Below, one piece after another: positions 35,034-44,314 of a stretch of DNA of 64,000 bases. The DNA comes from Actinacidiphila paucisporea. GTDB taxonomy: Bacteria; Actinomycetota; Actinomycetes; Streptomycetales; Streptomycetaceae. A model generated the notes under the pieces. That model searched no databases. It had not been told where the DNA came from and saw only the letters and a list, made by a program, of their open reading frames with translations. The stretch's first letter is position 1; each line of letters starts with the position of its first letter. A program made the position numbers and the translations under genes. Where the stretch lies: contig NZ_FRBI01000005.1 in assembly GCF_900142575.1 (NCBI RefSeq), positions 1-64,000 of the forward strand, written 5' to 3'.

Positions 35034-36017
35034 TCACCAGCGGTGGTGCACCTGGGCCCGGATCCGCCGGTCGTACAGGTCGCGTACGCCGTCGAGCACG
35101 GCGGGCGGCAGCTCGGGCAGGGCGGCGGCGGCCGCGTTGGCCCTGGCCTGCTCGACGGAGCGGGCACCGGGGATCACCGACGTCACGCCGGGCTGCTGGA
35201 TGATCCAGCGCAGCGCGGTCTGCGCGGGGGTCGCGCCCTCCGGAGCGAGGCCGCCGAATTCCACCGCGGCCTCCAGGCCGGTCTCGTAGTCGACACCGGA
35301 GAAGGTCTCGCCCTGGTCGAAGGCCTCGCCGTGCCGGTTGTACGCGCGGTGGTCGTCGGCGGCGAAGACGGTGTCCCGGGTGTACTTGCCGGTGAGCAGC
35401 CCGGACGCCAGCGGCACCCGGGCGATGATGCCGACGCCGGCCCGCCCGGCCGCGGGCAGCACCTGCTCCAGCGGCTTGAGCCGGAAGGGGTTGAGGATGA
35501 TCTGCACGCTCGCCACACCGGGGCGGGCGATGGCCGCGAGCGCCTCCTCGCAGGTCTCGACGCTGACCGCGTAGGCGGCGACGCGCTGCTCGGCCACCAT
35601 CGTGTCGAGGGCGTCGTAGAGCGCGTCGGAGTCGTAGACGGCGGTGGGCGGGCAGTGCAGCTGCACCAGGTCGAGGGTGTCGACGCCCAGGTTGGCGCGG
35701 GAACGATCGTTCCACGCGCGGAAGTTGTCGAGGGTGTAGTTCTCGGGGCGCTGCTCGGCACGGCGGCCCATCTTGGTGGCGACGAAGATCCCGGCGTCCG
35801 GCCGGTCCTTGAGGTAGCGGCCGATCAGCTGCTCGCTGCGGCCGTCTCCGTAGACGTCCGCGGTGTCGAAGAAGGTCACGCCCGACGCGACGGCGGCGTC
35901 CAGCACCGCGATCGCGTCGGCCTCCTTCACGTCACCCCAGTCGGCGCCGAGCTGCCAAGTGCCGAGGCCGACGACGGACACCGGCTTGCCGGTCCTGCCC
36001 AGTACGCGCTGTTCCAT
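35034..36017 (-). CDS. Aldo/keto reductase
   Basis: A 327-residue AKR with VLGRTGKPVSVVGLGTWQLG at the N-terminus, Asp and Tyr in FFDTADVYG, Lys in FVATKMGRR, His in LVQLHCPP, and the C-terminal cofactor loop SVIPGARSVEQARAN. All four catalytic residues are present. The substrate is not evident; the wording resembles the general stress/auxin-induced-protein subgroup of bacterial AKRs. It is one of four AKR genes in this window and is separated from kdpC by the kdp terminator hairpin. Confidence 0.9.
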   Translation of the reverse strand: MEQRVLGRTGKPVSVVGLGTWQLGADWGDVKEADAIAVLDAAVASGVTFFDTADVYGDGRSEQLIGRYLKDRPDAGIFVATKMGRRAEQRPENYTLDNFRAWNDRSRANLGVDTLDLVQLHCPPTAVYDSDALYDALDTMVAEQRVAAYAVSVETCEEALAAIARPGVASVQIILNPFRLKPLEQVLPAAGRAGVGIIARVPLASGLLTGKYTRDTVFAADDHRAYNRHGEAFDQGETFSGVDYETGLEAAVEFGGLAPEGATPAQTALRWIIQQPGVTSVIPGARSVEQARANAAAAALPELPPAVLDGVRDLYDRRIRAQVHHRW

Positions 36018-36034
36018 GGCCTCGATGCTACGAC

Positions 36035-36074
36035 GGCTCCCGGTACCGCCCCGTGCCGGGCGGGACCGGGAGCC
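36035..36074 (-). terminator. Terminator hairpin after the kdp operon
   Basis: GGCTCCCGGT (36035-36044) pairs with ACCGGGAGCC (36065-36074). An inner stem pairs CCGCCC (36046-36051) with GGGCGG (36058-36063). It begins 16 bases beyond the kdpC stop in the direction of transcription, ahead of the aldo/keto reductase gene. Confidence 0.8.
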
Positions 36075-36090
36075 TGCCGGCCGTCCGGGC

Positions 36091-36723
36091 TCAGCCGGAC
36101 AGGCCGTCCAACGCCCGGTTCAGGTCGAGGACGTTGACCCGGGGCTCGCCGAGGAAGCCGAGGTCGCGGCCGTGGACGTGGTCCGCGACCAGTGCGCGGA
36201 CGTCGGCGACCGGCAGGCCACGGGCCTCGGCGACCCGGTTCACCTGCTCATAGGCGTAGGCGGTGGAGACGTCCGGGTCGAGGCCGGAGCCCGAGGCCGT
36301 CAGGGCGTCCGCGGGGACGTCCTGCGGGCGTACGCCGTCGAAGGCGGCGACAGCCGCGCGGCGCTGGGCGATCGCCTTGACCAGGCCCGGGTCGTTCGGC
36401 CCGAGGTTGGACGCGCCCGAGGCCAGCGGGTCGTACGCACCCGCCGAGGGGCGCGGCTGGAAGAACCTCGGGTCCGGCCTCGCCGCCTCACCGGCGTCGT
36501 CCGGGTTCTTCTTCGGCAGGTCGAAGCTCTGGCCCAGCAGGCTGGAGCCGACGGCCTTGCCGTCCCGGGTCACCACCGAGCCGTTGGCCTGGTGGGGGAA
36601 GGCCGCCTGGGCGACACCGGTGACGGCCAGCGGGTAGAGCACGCCGGTGATCACGGTGAGCACCAGCAGCATCCGCAGCGCCGACAGGTGGCGGCGGACG
36701 GCCGGGCGGAGGGAGTGGGCCAT
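36091..36723 (-). CDS. kdpC: Potassium-transporting ATPase subunit KdpC
   Basis: A 210-residue subunit with one N-terminal transmembrane helix (LRMLLVLTVITGVLYPLAVTGVAQAAFP) and a periplasmic-type domain with the family motifs GSSLLGQSF, PRFFQPRPSAG, GASNLGPNDP, VPADALTASGSGLDPDVS and VNVLDLNRAL. KdpC binds near KdpA/KdpB and raises nucleotide affinity. It is the last gene of the kdpFABC operon, 36 bases after kdpB. ATG 36723 lies after GAAGG; a GTG three codons upstream is less likely. Confidence 0.96.
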   Translation of the reverse strand: MAHSLRPAVRRHLSALRMLLVLTVITGVLYPLAVTGVAQAAFPHQANGSVVTRDGKAVGSSLLGQSFDLPKKNPDDAGEAARPDPRFFQPRPSAGAYDPLASGASNLGPNDPGLVKAIAQRRAAVAAFDGVRPQDVPADALTASGSGLDPDVSTAYAYEQVNRVAEARGLPVADVRALVADHVHGRDLGFLGEPRVNVLDLNRALDGLSG

Positions 36724-36759
36724 GTCGAACACCTTCTTTCGTGGATCGGGTCCGCCGGA

Positions 36760-38901
36760 TCAGCGCAGTCCGGGGACGAACTGGATGACCAGGTCGATGA
36801 GTTTGATGCCGGCGAAGGGCAGGACCAGCCCGCCGATTCCGTAGACGCGGATGTTGCGGCCCAGCAGCTTCGAGGCCGACGAGGGCCGGTAGCGCACCCC
36901 GCGCAGCGCCAGCGGGATCAGCCCGATGATGATCAGCGCGTTGAAGATGATCGCCGAGGCGATCGCGGAGGTCGGGCTGTGCAGGCCCATGACGTTGAGC
37001 TTGTCCAGGCCCGGGTAGGCCACCGCGAACATCGCGGGGATGATCGCGAAGTACTTCGCGACGTCGTTGGCGATCGAGAAGGTCGTGAGCGCCCCCCGGG
37101 TGATGAGCAGCTGCTTGCCGATCTCGACGATCTCGATGAGCTTGGTGGGGTCGGAGTCCAGGTCCACCATGTTCCCGGCCTCCTTCGCGGCCGAGGTGCC
37201 GGTGTTCATGGCCACGCCGACGTCCGCCTGGGCCAGCGCGGGCGCGTCGTTCGTACCGTCGCCGGTCATCGCGACCAGCTTGCCGCCGGCCTGCTCGCGC
37301 TTGATCAGCGCCATCTTGTCCTCGGGGGTGGCCTCGGCGAGGAAGTCGTCCACGCCCGCCTCCTGCGCGATGGCCTCGGCCGTCAGCGGGTTGTCGCCGG
37401 TGATCATCACCGTGCGGATGCCCATCCGGCGCAGCTCCCCGAAGCGCTCCCGCATCCCGGCTTTGACGACGTCCTTGAGGTGGATGACGCCCAGCACGGT
37501 CGCGGTTGTCCGGCCGTCGCGGTGCACCACCTCGCCGACGACCAGCGGGGTGCCGCCGCCGGCCGCGATGGCGTCGGTCATCGGGCCGACGTCGGCCGTG
37601 GGGTGGCCGCCGTTCTCCTCGATCCAGTGCAGGACTGCGGAGGCCGCACCCTTGCGCAGCTCCCGCCGGTCGCCGTCCTCGGCCAGGTCGACGCCGCTCA
37701 TCCGGCTCTGCGCGGTGAAGGGCACGAACTCGGCGCGCCCACCCGGCTGCCGCCCCCGCAGGCCGTACCTCTCCTCGGCCAGCACCACCACCGAGCGGCC
37801 CTCGGGGGTTTCGTCGGACAGCGAGGCGAGCTGGGCGGCGTCGGCGAGTTCGTCGATGGTGACACCGGCGACCGGCAGGAAAGCGGCGGCCTGGCGGTTG
37901 CCGAGGGTGATGGTGCCGGTCTTGTCCAGCAGCAGGGTGGTGACGTCGCCCGCGGCCTCGACCGCGCGCCCGCTCATCGCCAGGACGTTGCGCTGCACCA
38001 GCCGGTCCATGCCCGCGATGCCGATCGCGGACAGCAGCGCGCCGATCGTGGTCGGGATCAGCGCGACCACCAGCGCCACCAGGACGACGAGCGACTGCTC
38101 GGCCCCGGCGTAGACCGCCAGCGGCTGGAGGGTGACGACAGCCAGCAGGAAGACCACGGTCAGCGAGGCGAGCAGGATGTTCAGCGCGATCTCGTTGGGC
38201 GTCTTCTGCCGGGAGGCGCCCTCGACCAGGGCGATCATGCGGTCGATGAAGGTCTCGCCCGGCTTCGAGGTGATCTTGACGACGACCCGGTCGGACAGCA
38301 CCCTCGTCCCGCCGGTGACGGCGCAGCGGTCGCCGCCGGACTCGCGGATGACGGGCGCGGACTCGCCCGTGATCGCCGACTCGTCGACCGACGCGATGCC
38401 CTCGACGACGTCGCCGTCGCCGGGGATGACCTGGCCGGCCTCGACCACGACGTGGTCGCCGAGCCGCAGCCCCGCCGCGGGCACCGGCTCCTCGGCGGGC
38501 GCGCTGTCGCCGTGCCGCCAGCCGACCAGGCGGCGGGCGACGGTCTCGGTCCTGGTCTTGCGCAGCGTCTCGGCCTGCGCCTTGCCGCGCCCCTCGGCGA
38601 CGGCCTCGGCGAGGTTGGCGAAGACCGCGGTCAGCCACAGCCACACGGTGATCACCCAGGGGAAGACCCCCGGGTCCTTGACCGCCGAGGCCGTGGTCAG
38701 CACGGCGCCGACCTCGACCACGAACATCACCGGGTTTTTGACCATGATCCGCGGGTCGAGCTTGCCGAACGCGCCGGGAAGTGAGGTGAGCAGCTGCTTC
38801 GGGTCGAGCAGCCCGCCGGAGACGCGGTGCGGCTCCTGCTGCCGGGCGGCGGCCCCGCCGCCGGACGGGACCGGCTGCGGCCGGTCGGTGGTCAGGGACA
38901 T
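36760..38901 (-). CDS. kdpB: Potassium-transporting P-type ATPase subunit KdpB
   Basis: A 713-residue P-type ATPase. It has the dephosphorylation loop [10 protein letters not shown], the phosphorylated Asp in [12 protein letters not shown], the nucleotide domain, the hinge [25 protein letters not shown] and transmembrane segments at both ends. It supplies the energy for the KdpFABC high-affinity potassium pump. Its ATG overlaps the kdpA stop (TGATG), so the two subunits are coupled. All catalytic motifs are intact. Confidence 0.97.
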   Translation of the reverse strand: MSLTTDRPQPVPSGGGAAARQQEPHRVSGGLLDPKQLLTSLPGAFGKLDPRIMVKNPVMFVVEVGAVLTTASAVKDPGVFPWVITVWLWLTAVFANLAEAVAEGRGKAQAETLRKTRTETVARRLVGWRHGDSAPAEEPVPAAGLRLGDHVVVEAGQVIPGDGDVVEGIASVDESAITGESAPVIRESGGDRCAVTGGTRVLSDRVVVKITSKPGETFIDRMIALVEGASRQKTPNEIALNILLASLTVVFLLAVVTLQPLAVYAGAEQSLVVLVALVVALIPTTIGALLSAIGIAGMDRLVQRNVLAMSGRAVEAAGDVTTLLLDKTGTITLGNRQAAAFLPVAGVTIDELADAAQLASLSDETPEGRSVVVLAEERYGLRGRQPGGRAEFVPFTAQSRMSGVDLAEDGDRRELRKGAASAVLHWIEENGGHPTADVGPMTDAIAAGGGTPLVVGEVVHRDGRTTATVLGVIHLKDVVKAGMRERFGELRRMGIRTVMITGDNPLTAEAIAQEAGVDDFLAEATPEDKMALIKREQAGGKLVAMTGDGTNDAPALAQADVGVAMNTGTSAAKEAGNMVDLDSDPTKLIEIVEIGKQLLITRGALTTFSIANDVAKYFAIIPAMFAVAYPGLDKLNVMGLHSPTSAIASAIIFNALIIIGLIPLALRGVRYRPSSASKLLGRNIRVYGIGGLVLPFAGIKLIDLVIQFVPGLR

Positions 38902-40565
38902 CAGTGCAGACCTTCCGCGAGCGGACCCAGCGCGAGCGCGGGGAAATAGGTGAGGCCGACGACGATCACGATGACGCCGGTCAGCAGGCCGACGAACTGC
39001 GGCCGGTGGGTGGGCAGCGTCCCCGCGGTGACCGGGACCGGCTGCTGTCGGGCCAGCGAACCGGCCAGCGCCAGCACGAAGATGATCGGCAGGAAGCGGC
39101 CGAAGAGCATCGCCAGTCCCAGCGCGGTGTTGTACCAGTGGGTGTTGACGCCGATGCCGGCGAAGGCGGAGCCGTTGTTGTTGGCCGCGGAGGTGAAGGC
39201 GTACAGCACCTCGGAGAAGCCGTGCGGCCCGGAGTTGAGCATCGAGGCGCGCTCGCCCTTGAGCGACATCGCCGTCCCCGTGCCGATCAGCACGATCGCG
39301 GGGGTGGCCAGGATGTAGAGGGAGGCGAACTTCATCTCCCGCGCGCCCAGCTTCTTGCCGAGGTATTCGGGAGTGCGGCCGACCATCAGGCCGGCCACGA
39401 AGACCGCGATGACCGCCAGCACGAGGATGCCGTAGAGGCCCGAGCCGGTGCCGCCGGGGGCGATCTCGCCGAGCATCATGTTGAAGATCGTCATCCCGCC
39501 GCCGCCGGGCGAGAACGAGTCGTGGAAGGAGTTCACCGCACCGGTCGAGGTCAGTGTCGTGGAGGCGGCGAAGAGGGCCGAGGCCCAGATGCCGAATCTC
39601 TGCTCCTTGCCCTCCAGCATCCCGCCGGCCGAGTGGCCCGCGGTGCTGCTCACGCTGTGCAGCTCGTTGACCGTGATCAGCGCGACCGAGGCGGCCCAGA
39701 TCAGGCCCATCACGGCGAGGACCGCGTAGCCCTGCCGGTGGTCGCCGACCATCCTGCCGAAGGTGCGCGGCAGCGAGAACGAGATGGCCAGCAGGAGGTA
39801 GATCTCCAGGAGGTTGCTGGTCCCGTCGGGGTTCTCGAAGGGGTGGGCGGAGTTGGCGTTGTAGAAGCCGCCGCCGTTGGTGCCCAGCTCCTTGATGGCC
39901 TCCTGCGAGGCCACCGGGCCGCCGGTCAGCGCCTGCTTGTCGCCGACCAGGGTGCCGATCTCGTGGATGCCGTGGAAGTTCTGCACCGCGCCCGTCGCGA
40001 CCAGCACGATCGCGAAGACGAACGCCATCGGCAGCAGCAGCCGCACCACGACCCGCGTCAGGTCGACCCAGAAGTTCCCCACCCGGTCGGTGCGCCTGCG
40101 GGTGAAGCCGCGGATCAGCGCGGCCACCACCGCGATCCCCACCGCGGCCGACACGAAGTTCTGCACCGCGAGACCGGCCATCTGGACCAGGTGGCCCATC
40201 GTGACCTCACCGCTGTACGACTGCCAGTTGGTGTTCGTCACGAAGGAGGCGGCGGTGTTGAACGCCTGGTCGGCCTTGACCGGCGCGAAGCCCAGCGACA
40301 GCAGCAGGTGGTTCTGCAGCCGCTGGAAGCCGTAGAGGAACAGGACGCAGACCGCGGAGAAGGCCAGCACGCTGCGCAGGTACGCGCCCCACTGCTGGTC
40401 GGCCTCGGCGTCGACGCCGCCGAGCCGGTAGAGGACCTTCTCCACCGCCAGGTGCTTGCCCGCGGTGAGGATACGGGCCATGTAGTCGCCCAGCGGGCGG
40501 TAGGTCAGCGCCAGCGCCGCGATCAGCACGGTGATCTGGAGCCAGCCCGCGAGAGTGTCGTTCAT
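38901..40565 (-). CDS. kdpA: Potassium-transporting ATPase potassium-binding subunit KdpA
   Basis: A 554-residue, ten-helix subunit related to K+ channels. The four filter-like loops are visible: [46 protein letters not shown] and [13 protein letters not shown]. It selects and carries K+ in the Kdp complex. The ATG start directly follows the kdpF stop with no gap, and the stop overlaps the kdpB start. Length and motifs are as expected for the family. Confidence 0.97.
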   Translation of the reverse strand: MNDTLAGWLQITVLIAALALTYRPLGDYMARILTAGKHLAVEKVLYRLGGVDAEADQQWGAYLRSVLAFSAVCVLFLYGFQRLQNHLLLSLGFAPVKADQAFNTAASFVTNTNWQSYSGEVTMGHLVQMAGLAVQNFVSAAVGIAVVAALIRGFTRRRTDRVGNFWVDLTRVVVRLLLPMAFVFAIVLVATGAVQNFHGIHEIGTLVGDKQALTGGPVASQEAIKELGTNGGGFYNANSAHPFENPDGTSNLLEIYLLLAISFSLPRTFGRMVGDHRQGYAVLAVMGLIWAASVALITVNELHSVSSTAGHSAGGMLEGKEQRFGIWASALFAASTTLTSTGAVNSFHDSFSPGGGGMTIFNMMLGEIAPGGTGSGLYGILVLAVIAVFVAGLMVGRTPEYLGKKLGAREMKFASLYILATPAIVLIGTGTAMSLKGERASMLNSGPHGFSEVLYAFTSAANNNGSAFAGIGVNTHWYNTALGLAMLFGRFLPIIFVLALAGSLARQQPVPVTAGTLPTHRPQFVGLLTGVIVIVVGLTYFPALALGPLAEGLH

Positions 40566-40655
40566 CTAGAACTTCTCCGGGAAGATCAGGGCCAGCACGA
40601 GATAGCCGAGCAGGCAGCAGGCCACGACGAGGCCGACGGCGTTTTCCACGCTCAC
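40566..40655 (-). CDS. kdpF: KdpF small subunit
   Basis: A 29-residue single-helix peptide (AVGLVVACCLLGYLVLALIF followed by PEKF). The C-terminal LxFPEKF and its place directly ahead of kdpA identify it as KdpF, the stabilising small subunit of the pump. GTG 40655 overlaps the stop of the preceding small ORF (GTGA); a second GTG two codons later is possible. Confidence 0.92.
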   Translation of the reverse strand: MSVENAVGLVVACCLLGYLVLALIFPEKF

Positions 40656-40735
40656 AGCCGCCCGACCCCCCTGGCGACGAGTGCGAGCACGGCGAAGACC
40701 GCGATCGTCACGGTGATGAACACGAGATCGGACAT
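40652..40735 (-). CDS. 27-residue membrane peptide ahead of kdpF
   Basis: The short ORF begins MSDLVFITVTIAVFAVLALV and ends ARGVGRL. It has one hydrophobic helix and a basic C-terminus, and it overlaps the kdpF start by GTGA, so it is the first cistron of the kdp operon. Similar tiny ORFs stand at this place in other streptomycetes as far as I recall. A role as an extra small subunit of the pump, or only as a translational entry, cannot be decided. Confidence 0.7.
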   Translation of the reverse strand: MSDLVFITVTIAVFAVLALVARGVGRL

Positions 40736-40834
40736 GTCGGTGGCACCCCAGGTGGTGACGTACGGATACGGCTGACGGGGCCGCTGCGGCCCTGTCCCAT
40801 ACGGTCACCCCGCACCGGCGTGCGGCCGCGTTCG

Positions 40835-40883
40835 TTGACGCTTCCCTTGCGCGGGAGGCGCCGCCATTGACGTGCCCTTGACG
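40835..40883 (-). promoter_or_regulatory. Direct CGTCAA repeats upstream of the kdp operon (KdpE-like site)
   Basis: Read on the minus strand, CGTCAA occurs at 40883-40878, 40872-40867 and 40840-40835. The first two are exactly 11 bp apart, the spacing bound by tandem OmpR-family regulators. The block lies 100-150 bases ahead of the first kdp cistron. No kdpD/kdpE genes are in the window. Confidence 0.45.
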
Positions 40884-40957
40884 GTTTGCGGCCGCGGGGG
40901 GTGGGCGTACGCTCGAACATGGTGAGGAATGAGGGCAAAACGGGCGGAGGTGCGACG

Positions 40958-41326
40958 ATGACACGGTTCGGAACGCGGCGATCACCGATGCAGGAGCCGC
41001 TGACCCCGTTGGAGGACACCCATTCCGACTCCGAGGCCGACCACCGCCGCGCCCTGGTTCTCAGCGAGGTGGCCGCCGAGGGCCCCATCGGCCTCTACCG
41101 CGTGCTGCGCCGTGCCGTCTCCGGGGACACCGACGCGGCAGGCATCCGCGTCTCTGGCCTGGTCCGCGCGCTCCCGGGCGTCACCTTCATGGACTCGCAC
41201 GACCTGCTGCTCCAGGCCCACATCGCCGACGCCGCCCTCGCCGGGCACCTCACGCCTGGCCAGCGGGTGGCCCTGTGCTCGGTGATCGACCGTACCGAAC
41301 ACCTGTACGACCACCCGCGCACGTGA
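40958..41326 (+). CDS. Hypothetical protein with IHF/S13-like H2TH segment
   Basis: A 122-residue protein. The second half (SGLVRALPGVTFMDSHDLLLQAHIADAALAGHLTPGQRVAL) recalls the helix-two-turns-helix part of actinobacterial integration host factor and S13: LLxALPGV, then a helix, then LxxxQRxAL. The first half is acidic and unassigned. It may bind nucleic acid, but the glycine-rich turn of true H2TH proteins (GVGxxRA) is replaced by GVTFMDS. ATG 40958 has GGAGG seven bases ahead. It is divergent from the kdp operon and convergent with the next AKR gene. Confidence 0.65.
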   Translation: MTRFGTRRSPMQEPLTPLEDTHSDSEADHRRALVLSEVAAEGPIGLYRVLRRAVSGDTDAAGIRVSGLVRALPGVTFMDSHDLLLQAHIADAALAGHLTPGQRVALCSVIDRTEHLYDHPRT

Positions 41327-41354
41327 GGGGTGTGCCCGGCCGGGCGCACCCCTC
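41325..41354. terminator. Terminator hairpin between convergent genes
   Basis: A 14-bp stem with one G-T pair: the left arm 41325-41338 begins GAGGGGTG and the right arm is 41341-41354. It sits directly after the H2TH-like gene stop and 14 bases before the end of the convergent AKR gene. Confidence 0.8.
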
Positions 41355-41368
41355 GACGCAGGCCGTTC

Positions 41369-42379
41369 CTACCAGGCGAAGGCCTCCGGTGACGGACCGG
41401 GGCCAGGGAAGATGCCGTCGAGTTCGGCCGGCAGTCCGTCGGACAGGTCAAGGTCGAGGGCGCGCAGCGCCGAGGTCAGGTGGGCCGGGGTGCGGGGGCC
41501 GACGATCGGGGCGGTCACACCGGGACGGGTGAGCAGCCAGGCCAGGGCGACCTCGCCGGGCTCCAGGCCGTGCTCGTCGCACAGGTCCTCGTACGCCTGC
41601 ACCTTCGCGCGGACCGCCGGGTCCGCGAGGCCCGCCGCCGAGCGGCCGGTCGACGTCCGGGAACCGCCGCCCTCGCGTTCCTTGCGCAGTGCGCCGCCCA
41701 ACAGCCCCTGGTTCAGGGGCGACCAGGGGATGACGCCGAGGCCGTACGCCTGCGCCGCCGGGATGACGTCCATCTCGGCGGTGCGCTGAGCGAGGTTGTA
41801 GAAGCACTGCTCGCTGACCAGCCCGAGCGAATTGCGCCTGCGCGCCGCCTCGTTGGCCTGGGCGATGTGCCAGCCGGCGAAGTTGCTCGACCCGGCGTAG
41901 AGGATCTTGCCCTGGGCGACCAGGACGTCGACGGCTTGCCAGATCTCGTCCCAGGGCGTGGCCCGGTCGACGTGGTGGAACTGGTAGACGTCGATGTGGT
42001 CGGTGCCCAGCCGACGCAGGCTCGCCTCGACCTCGCGCCGGATGTTCAGCGCCGAGAGGTGGTCGTGGTTGGGCCAGGACTGCTCGCGCCAGGAGGTGCC
42101 GTCGTTGGTCATGTTGCCGTAGAGCTTGGTGGCCAGCACGACCTTGTCCCGCCGCCCGCCGCCCTTGGCGAACCAGCCGCCGAGCACCTCCTCGGTGAGC
42201 CCCTTGCGGCCCTCGTCGCCGTAGATGTTCGCGGTGTCGAAGAAGTTCACCCCGGCGCCCAGTGCGGCGTCCATGATCGCGTGCGCGGTACCCTCGTCGG
42301 TCTCCGAGCCGAAATTCATCGTCCCGAGCACGACACGGCCGACCTTGAGGCCGGTGCGGCCCAGCTGGGTGTATTCCAT
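41369..42379 (-). CDS. Aldo/keto reductase (NADP-dependent, voltage-channel beta-subunit-like group)
   Basis: A 336-residue AKR with YTQLGRTGLKVGRVVLGTMNFG at the start, Asp and Tyr in FFDTANIYG, Lys in VLATKLYG and His in YQFHHVD. Also visible are SSNFAGWHIAQANE and SEQCFYNLAQR, typical of the AKR group that includes general stress proteins and K+ channel beta-subunit relatives, and the cofactor loop TAPIVGPRTPAHLTSA. The tetrad is complete. ATG 42379 was preferred to one 39 bases upstream because it begins the conserved strand. Substrate unknown. Confidence 0.9.
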   Translation of the reverse strand: MEYTQLGRTGLKVGRVVLGTMNFGSETDEGTAHAIMDAALGAGVNFFDTANIYGDEGRKGLTEEVLGGWFAKGGGRRDKVVLATKLYGNMTNDGTSWREQSWPNHDHLSALNIRREVEASLRRLGTDHIDVYQFHHVDRATPWDEIWQAVDVLVAQGKILYAGSSNFAGWHIAQANEAARRRNSLGLVSEQCFYNLAQRTAEMDVIPAAQAYGLGVIPWSPLNQGLLGGALRKEREGGGSRTSTGRSAAGLADPAVRAKVQAYEDLCDEHGLEPGEVALAWLLTRPGVTAPIVGPRTPAHLTSALRALDLDLSDGLPAELDGIFPGPGPSPEAFAW

Positions 42380-42493
42380 AGCGGCCAAGACAACACCCTG
42401 GAGTGCGCTCGATGGCAAGGGCTACGGCACGGGCCGTGTTGCGTGGCTCCGCCGGGCCGCAGACCCGGCCCGGCCCGTCACCGGAAGCCGCCG

Positions 42494-42952
42494 CTACACG
42501 TCCAGGTGCGCGTTGGCCGCGCGGGCGGACGGCGCCAGGTCGGGCATCTCCACGACCTCGGCTCCCGCTGCGGTCAGTAGCTCGACGCCCTGGCAGTCGG
42601 CGACGAAGAGGTCGGGTTCGCGCCAGGCGATCACCACCCGGGGGATACGGGCGGCGACGATCAGGCGAGCGCAGGGGAGCGGGCGGGAGCGGCGCTCCGA
42701 GCACGGTTCGAGGGTGCTGTAAAGGGTCGCGGTGGTCAGCCGGGGGTCGTCGGGCGGGAGTTTGGCGAGGGCCGACTCCTCGGCGTGGACGTGCGGGTCG
42801 CTCTCGCGGCTGTAACCGCTGCTGATCTCCCTGCCGTCGGCGCCGACGATGATCGCACCGACGTTGAAGGCACCCGCCGCAGGTGGGCACTTGCGGGACA
42901 GCTCGATCGCGCGGGACATCCACGCGTGGTCGGTGGCCGGGTCCTGCGTCAC
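42494..42952 (-). CDS. Cytidine/deoxycytidylate deaminase family protein (RibD N-domain-like)
   Basis: A 152-residue zinc deaminase. Ligands and catalytic Glu are seen in HVHAEESAL (HxE) and LEPCSERRSRPLPC (PCxxxxxxxxC). This Cys spacing and the SRKCPPAAGAFNVGAIIVG start resemble the deaminase half of riboflavin-type enzymes. Its GTG start overlaps the stop of the truncated reductase gene upstream (GTGA), so the two once formed a coupled deaminase-reductase pair, perhaps for a pteridine or pyrimidine product. The deaminase looks intact. Confidence 0.85.
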   Translation of the reverse strand: MTQDPATDHAWMSRAIELSRKCPPAAGAFNVGAIIVGADGREISSGYSRESDPHVHAEESALAKLPPDDPRLTTATLYSTLEPCSERRSRPLPCARLIVAARIPRVVIAWREPDLFVADCQGVELLTAAGAEVVEMPDLAPSARAANAHLDV

Positions 42953-43188
42953 GGGTGCGTCTCCTCGGGTACGGGTTCGGTGCGCGGCTTGGGCGCGTAT
43001 CGCAGCAGCACCACGTCGCCGATCGTGCGGGTGCCGAGCAGCGTCAGCCGGTTGGTGGAGCCGCCGGGGTAGTCGGCGGCGCCCAGGAAGCGGGGCGCGG
43101 CGGGCTGGCCGACGAGCAACGGCGCTATGGCCAGGTGCACTTCGTAGGCCAGACCCGCCGCGAGGAACTGCGTGTGGCTCGACGTGCC
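42949..43188 (-). pseudogene. Truncated RibD-C/dihydrofolate-reductase-like protein (5' part missing)
   Basis: The last ~80 codons of a RibD C-terminal-domain reductase: HTQFLAAGLAYEVHLAIAPLLVG, PAAPRFLGA, TLLGTRTIGDVVLLRY. Family members have about 120-150 more residues upstream with the NADPH site. Homology stops near 43188, where the strand instead becomes antisense to a methyltransferase gene. The reading frame stays open to a start at 43350, but those residues look like methyltransferase antisense. The intact deaminase gene follows with GTGA coupling. I read this as a remnant left by a deletion or rearrangement. Confidence 0.7.
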
Positions 43189-44086
43189 TGTCCGAGGCTT
43201 TCCGACCTCTTCCTCCACCGTCCCGGCCACGGTCCTGAGCATGGTCGAGGCCCTGGAAGTCCAGGACGGCGACCGCGTGCTCGAAATCGGTACCGGAACC
43301 GGGTATTCGACCGCGCTGATGTGCCACCGGCTCGGCGAGGACAACGTCACCAGTGTGGAGGTGGACCCCGACGTCGCCGGCCGGGCGGACGCCGCGCTGG
43401 AGGCGGCAGGCTACTCGACCTGGACGGTCACCGGAGACGGCCTGCTCGGCCACCCGTACCGCGCCCCGTACGACAAGGTGATCGCGACCTGCGCGGTCCG
43501 CCGCATCCCCTACGCCTGGGTCCAGCAGACCCGACCCGGCGGGACCATTCTGGCCACAGTGGGCTCCTGGCCGTACGGCACCGGTCTGGCAAGGCTCACG
43601 GTCATGGACGACGGGACGGCCGAGGGCCTGATCATCGGGCGTTCCTCCTTCATGCCGGCCCGTTCGCAGGCCGTGGCGCCGCTCGCCGGGGATCTGTCCG
43701 CCCGGGCCGCCTACGCGGACACCGAGCGCCGCACGCCGATCGCGCCGCGGCTGCTGGAGGAATGGACGCCGGCCTTCCTCGCCCAGCTCGGCGCTCCCGG
43801 CGCCCTGCCGCTCCAGGCGGTGAGTGCCGACAGCGGGCGGACGGTGCACTACCTGTTCGATCCCGAGCGGGAGTCCTTCGCCGAGCTGACGGAGGACGCC
43901 ACCGGTTGGACCGTCCGCCAGGGCGGCCCCGTGGCCCTCTGGGACGCCGTCGAGCAGGCCCTCACCGCCTGGCAGGACTCCGGCCGATCGGGCATCGGTA
44001 CGGTACGGCTCCGCGTCACCGCCGAGGCGCACTCCTACTGGATCGGCGACGAAGCGGCCCTGCGGTGGGAGCACCGTCTGACGTGA
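43172..44086 (+). pseudogene. Protein-L-isoaspartate O-methyltransferase-like protein, N-terminus missing
   Basis: A 304-codon frame. From SSSTVPATVLSM (about 43208) onward it matches the PCMT-type methyltransferases of peptide-maturation and ATP-grasp systems: the SAM motif VLEIGTGTGYSTALM, SVEVDPDVAGRA, GDGLLGHPYRAPYDKVIAT and LARLTVMDDGTAEG, then a long C-terminal part (RRTPIAPRLLEEW, WIGDEAALRW). The usual 60-80 N-terminal residues ahead of the SSS motif are absent. The GTG at 43172 has a GAGGA five bases ahead that could still drive synthesis of a shortened protein. The 5' end abuts the truncated reductase within about 20 bases. Confidence 0.68.
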
Positions 44087-44314
44087 CGACTGCGATCAGC
44101 ACGACGATCCGGAGAGCCACGATCGGCGCCGACCCGTGCGAGCCCACCGAGACGGAGTGCACTCCGGGCTACGACGGGCAGGCCCGGGCCGATGACTGGT
44201 CCGCCACCGGCCGCCCACGTCGTCCCCCGGCGGCGGGAAAAAGGGGTGGGCCGACGGCAGTCGGGCTGCTAAGTTGCACTCGACCGCGACTCCGTCCCGA
44301 GGAGGTGAGACCCC

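Noticed and set aside
43189..43350. 5' end of the reductase frame up to 43350
   Set aside because: These residues are antisense to the SAM-binding region of the methyltransferase and match nothing in the reductase family.
44083..44314. Possible small peptide gene overlapping the methyltransferase stop (GTGACG at 44083)
   Set aside because: The frame gives a Thr/Arg/Pro-rich product that runs on into the hydrolase gene; no precursor-peptide motif was recognised.
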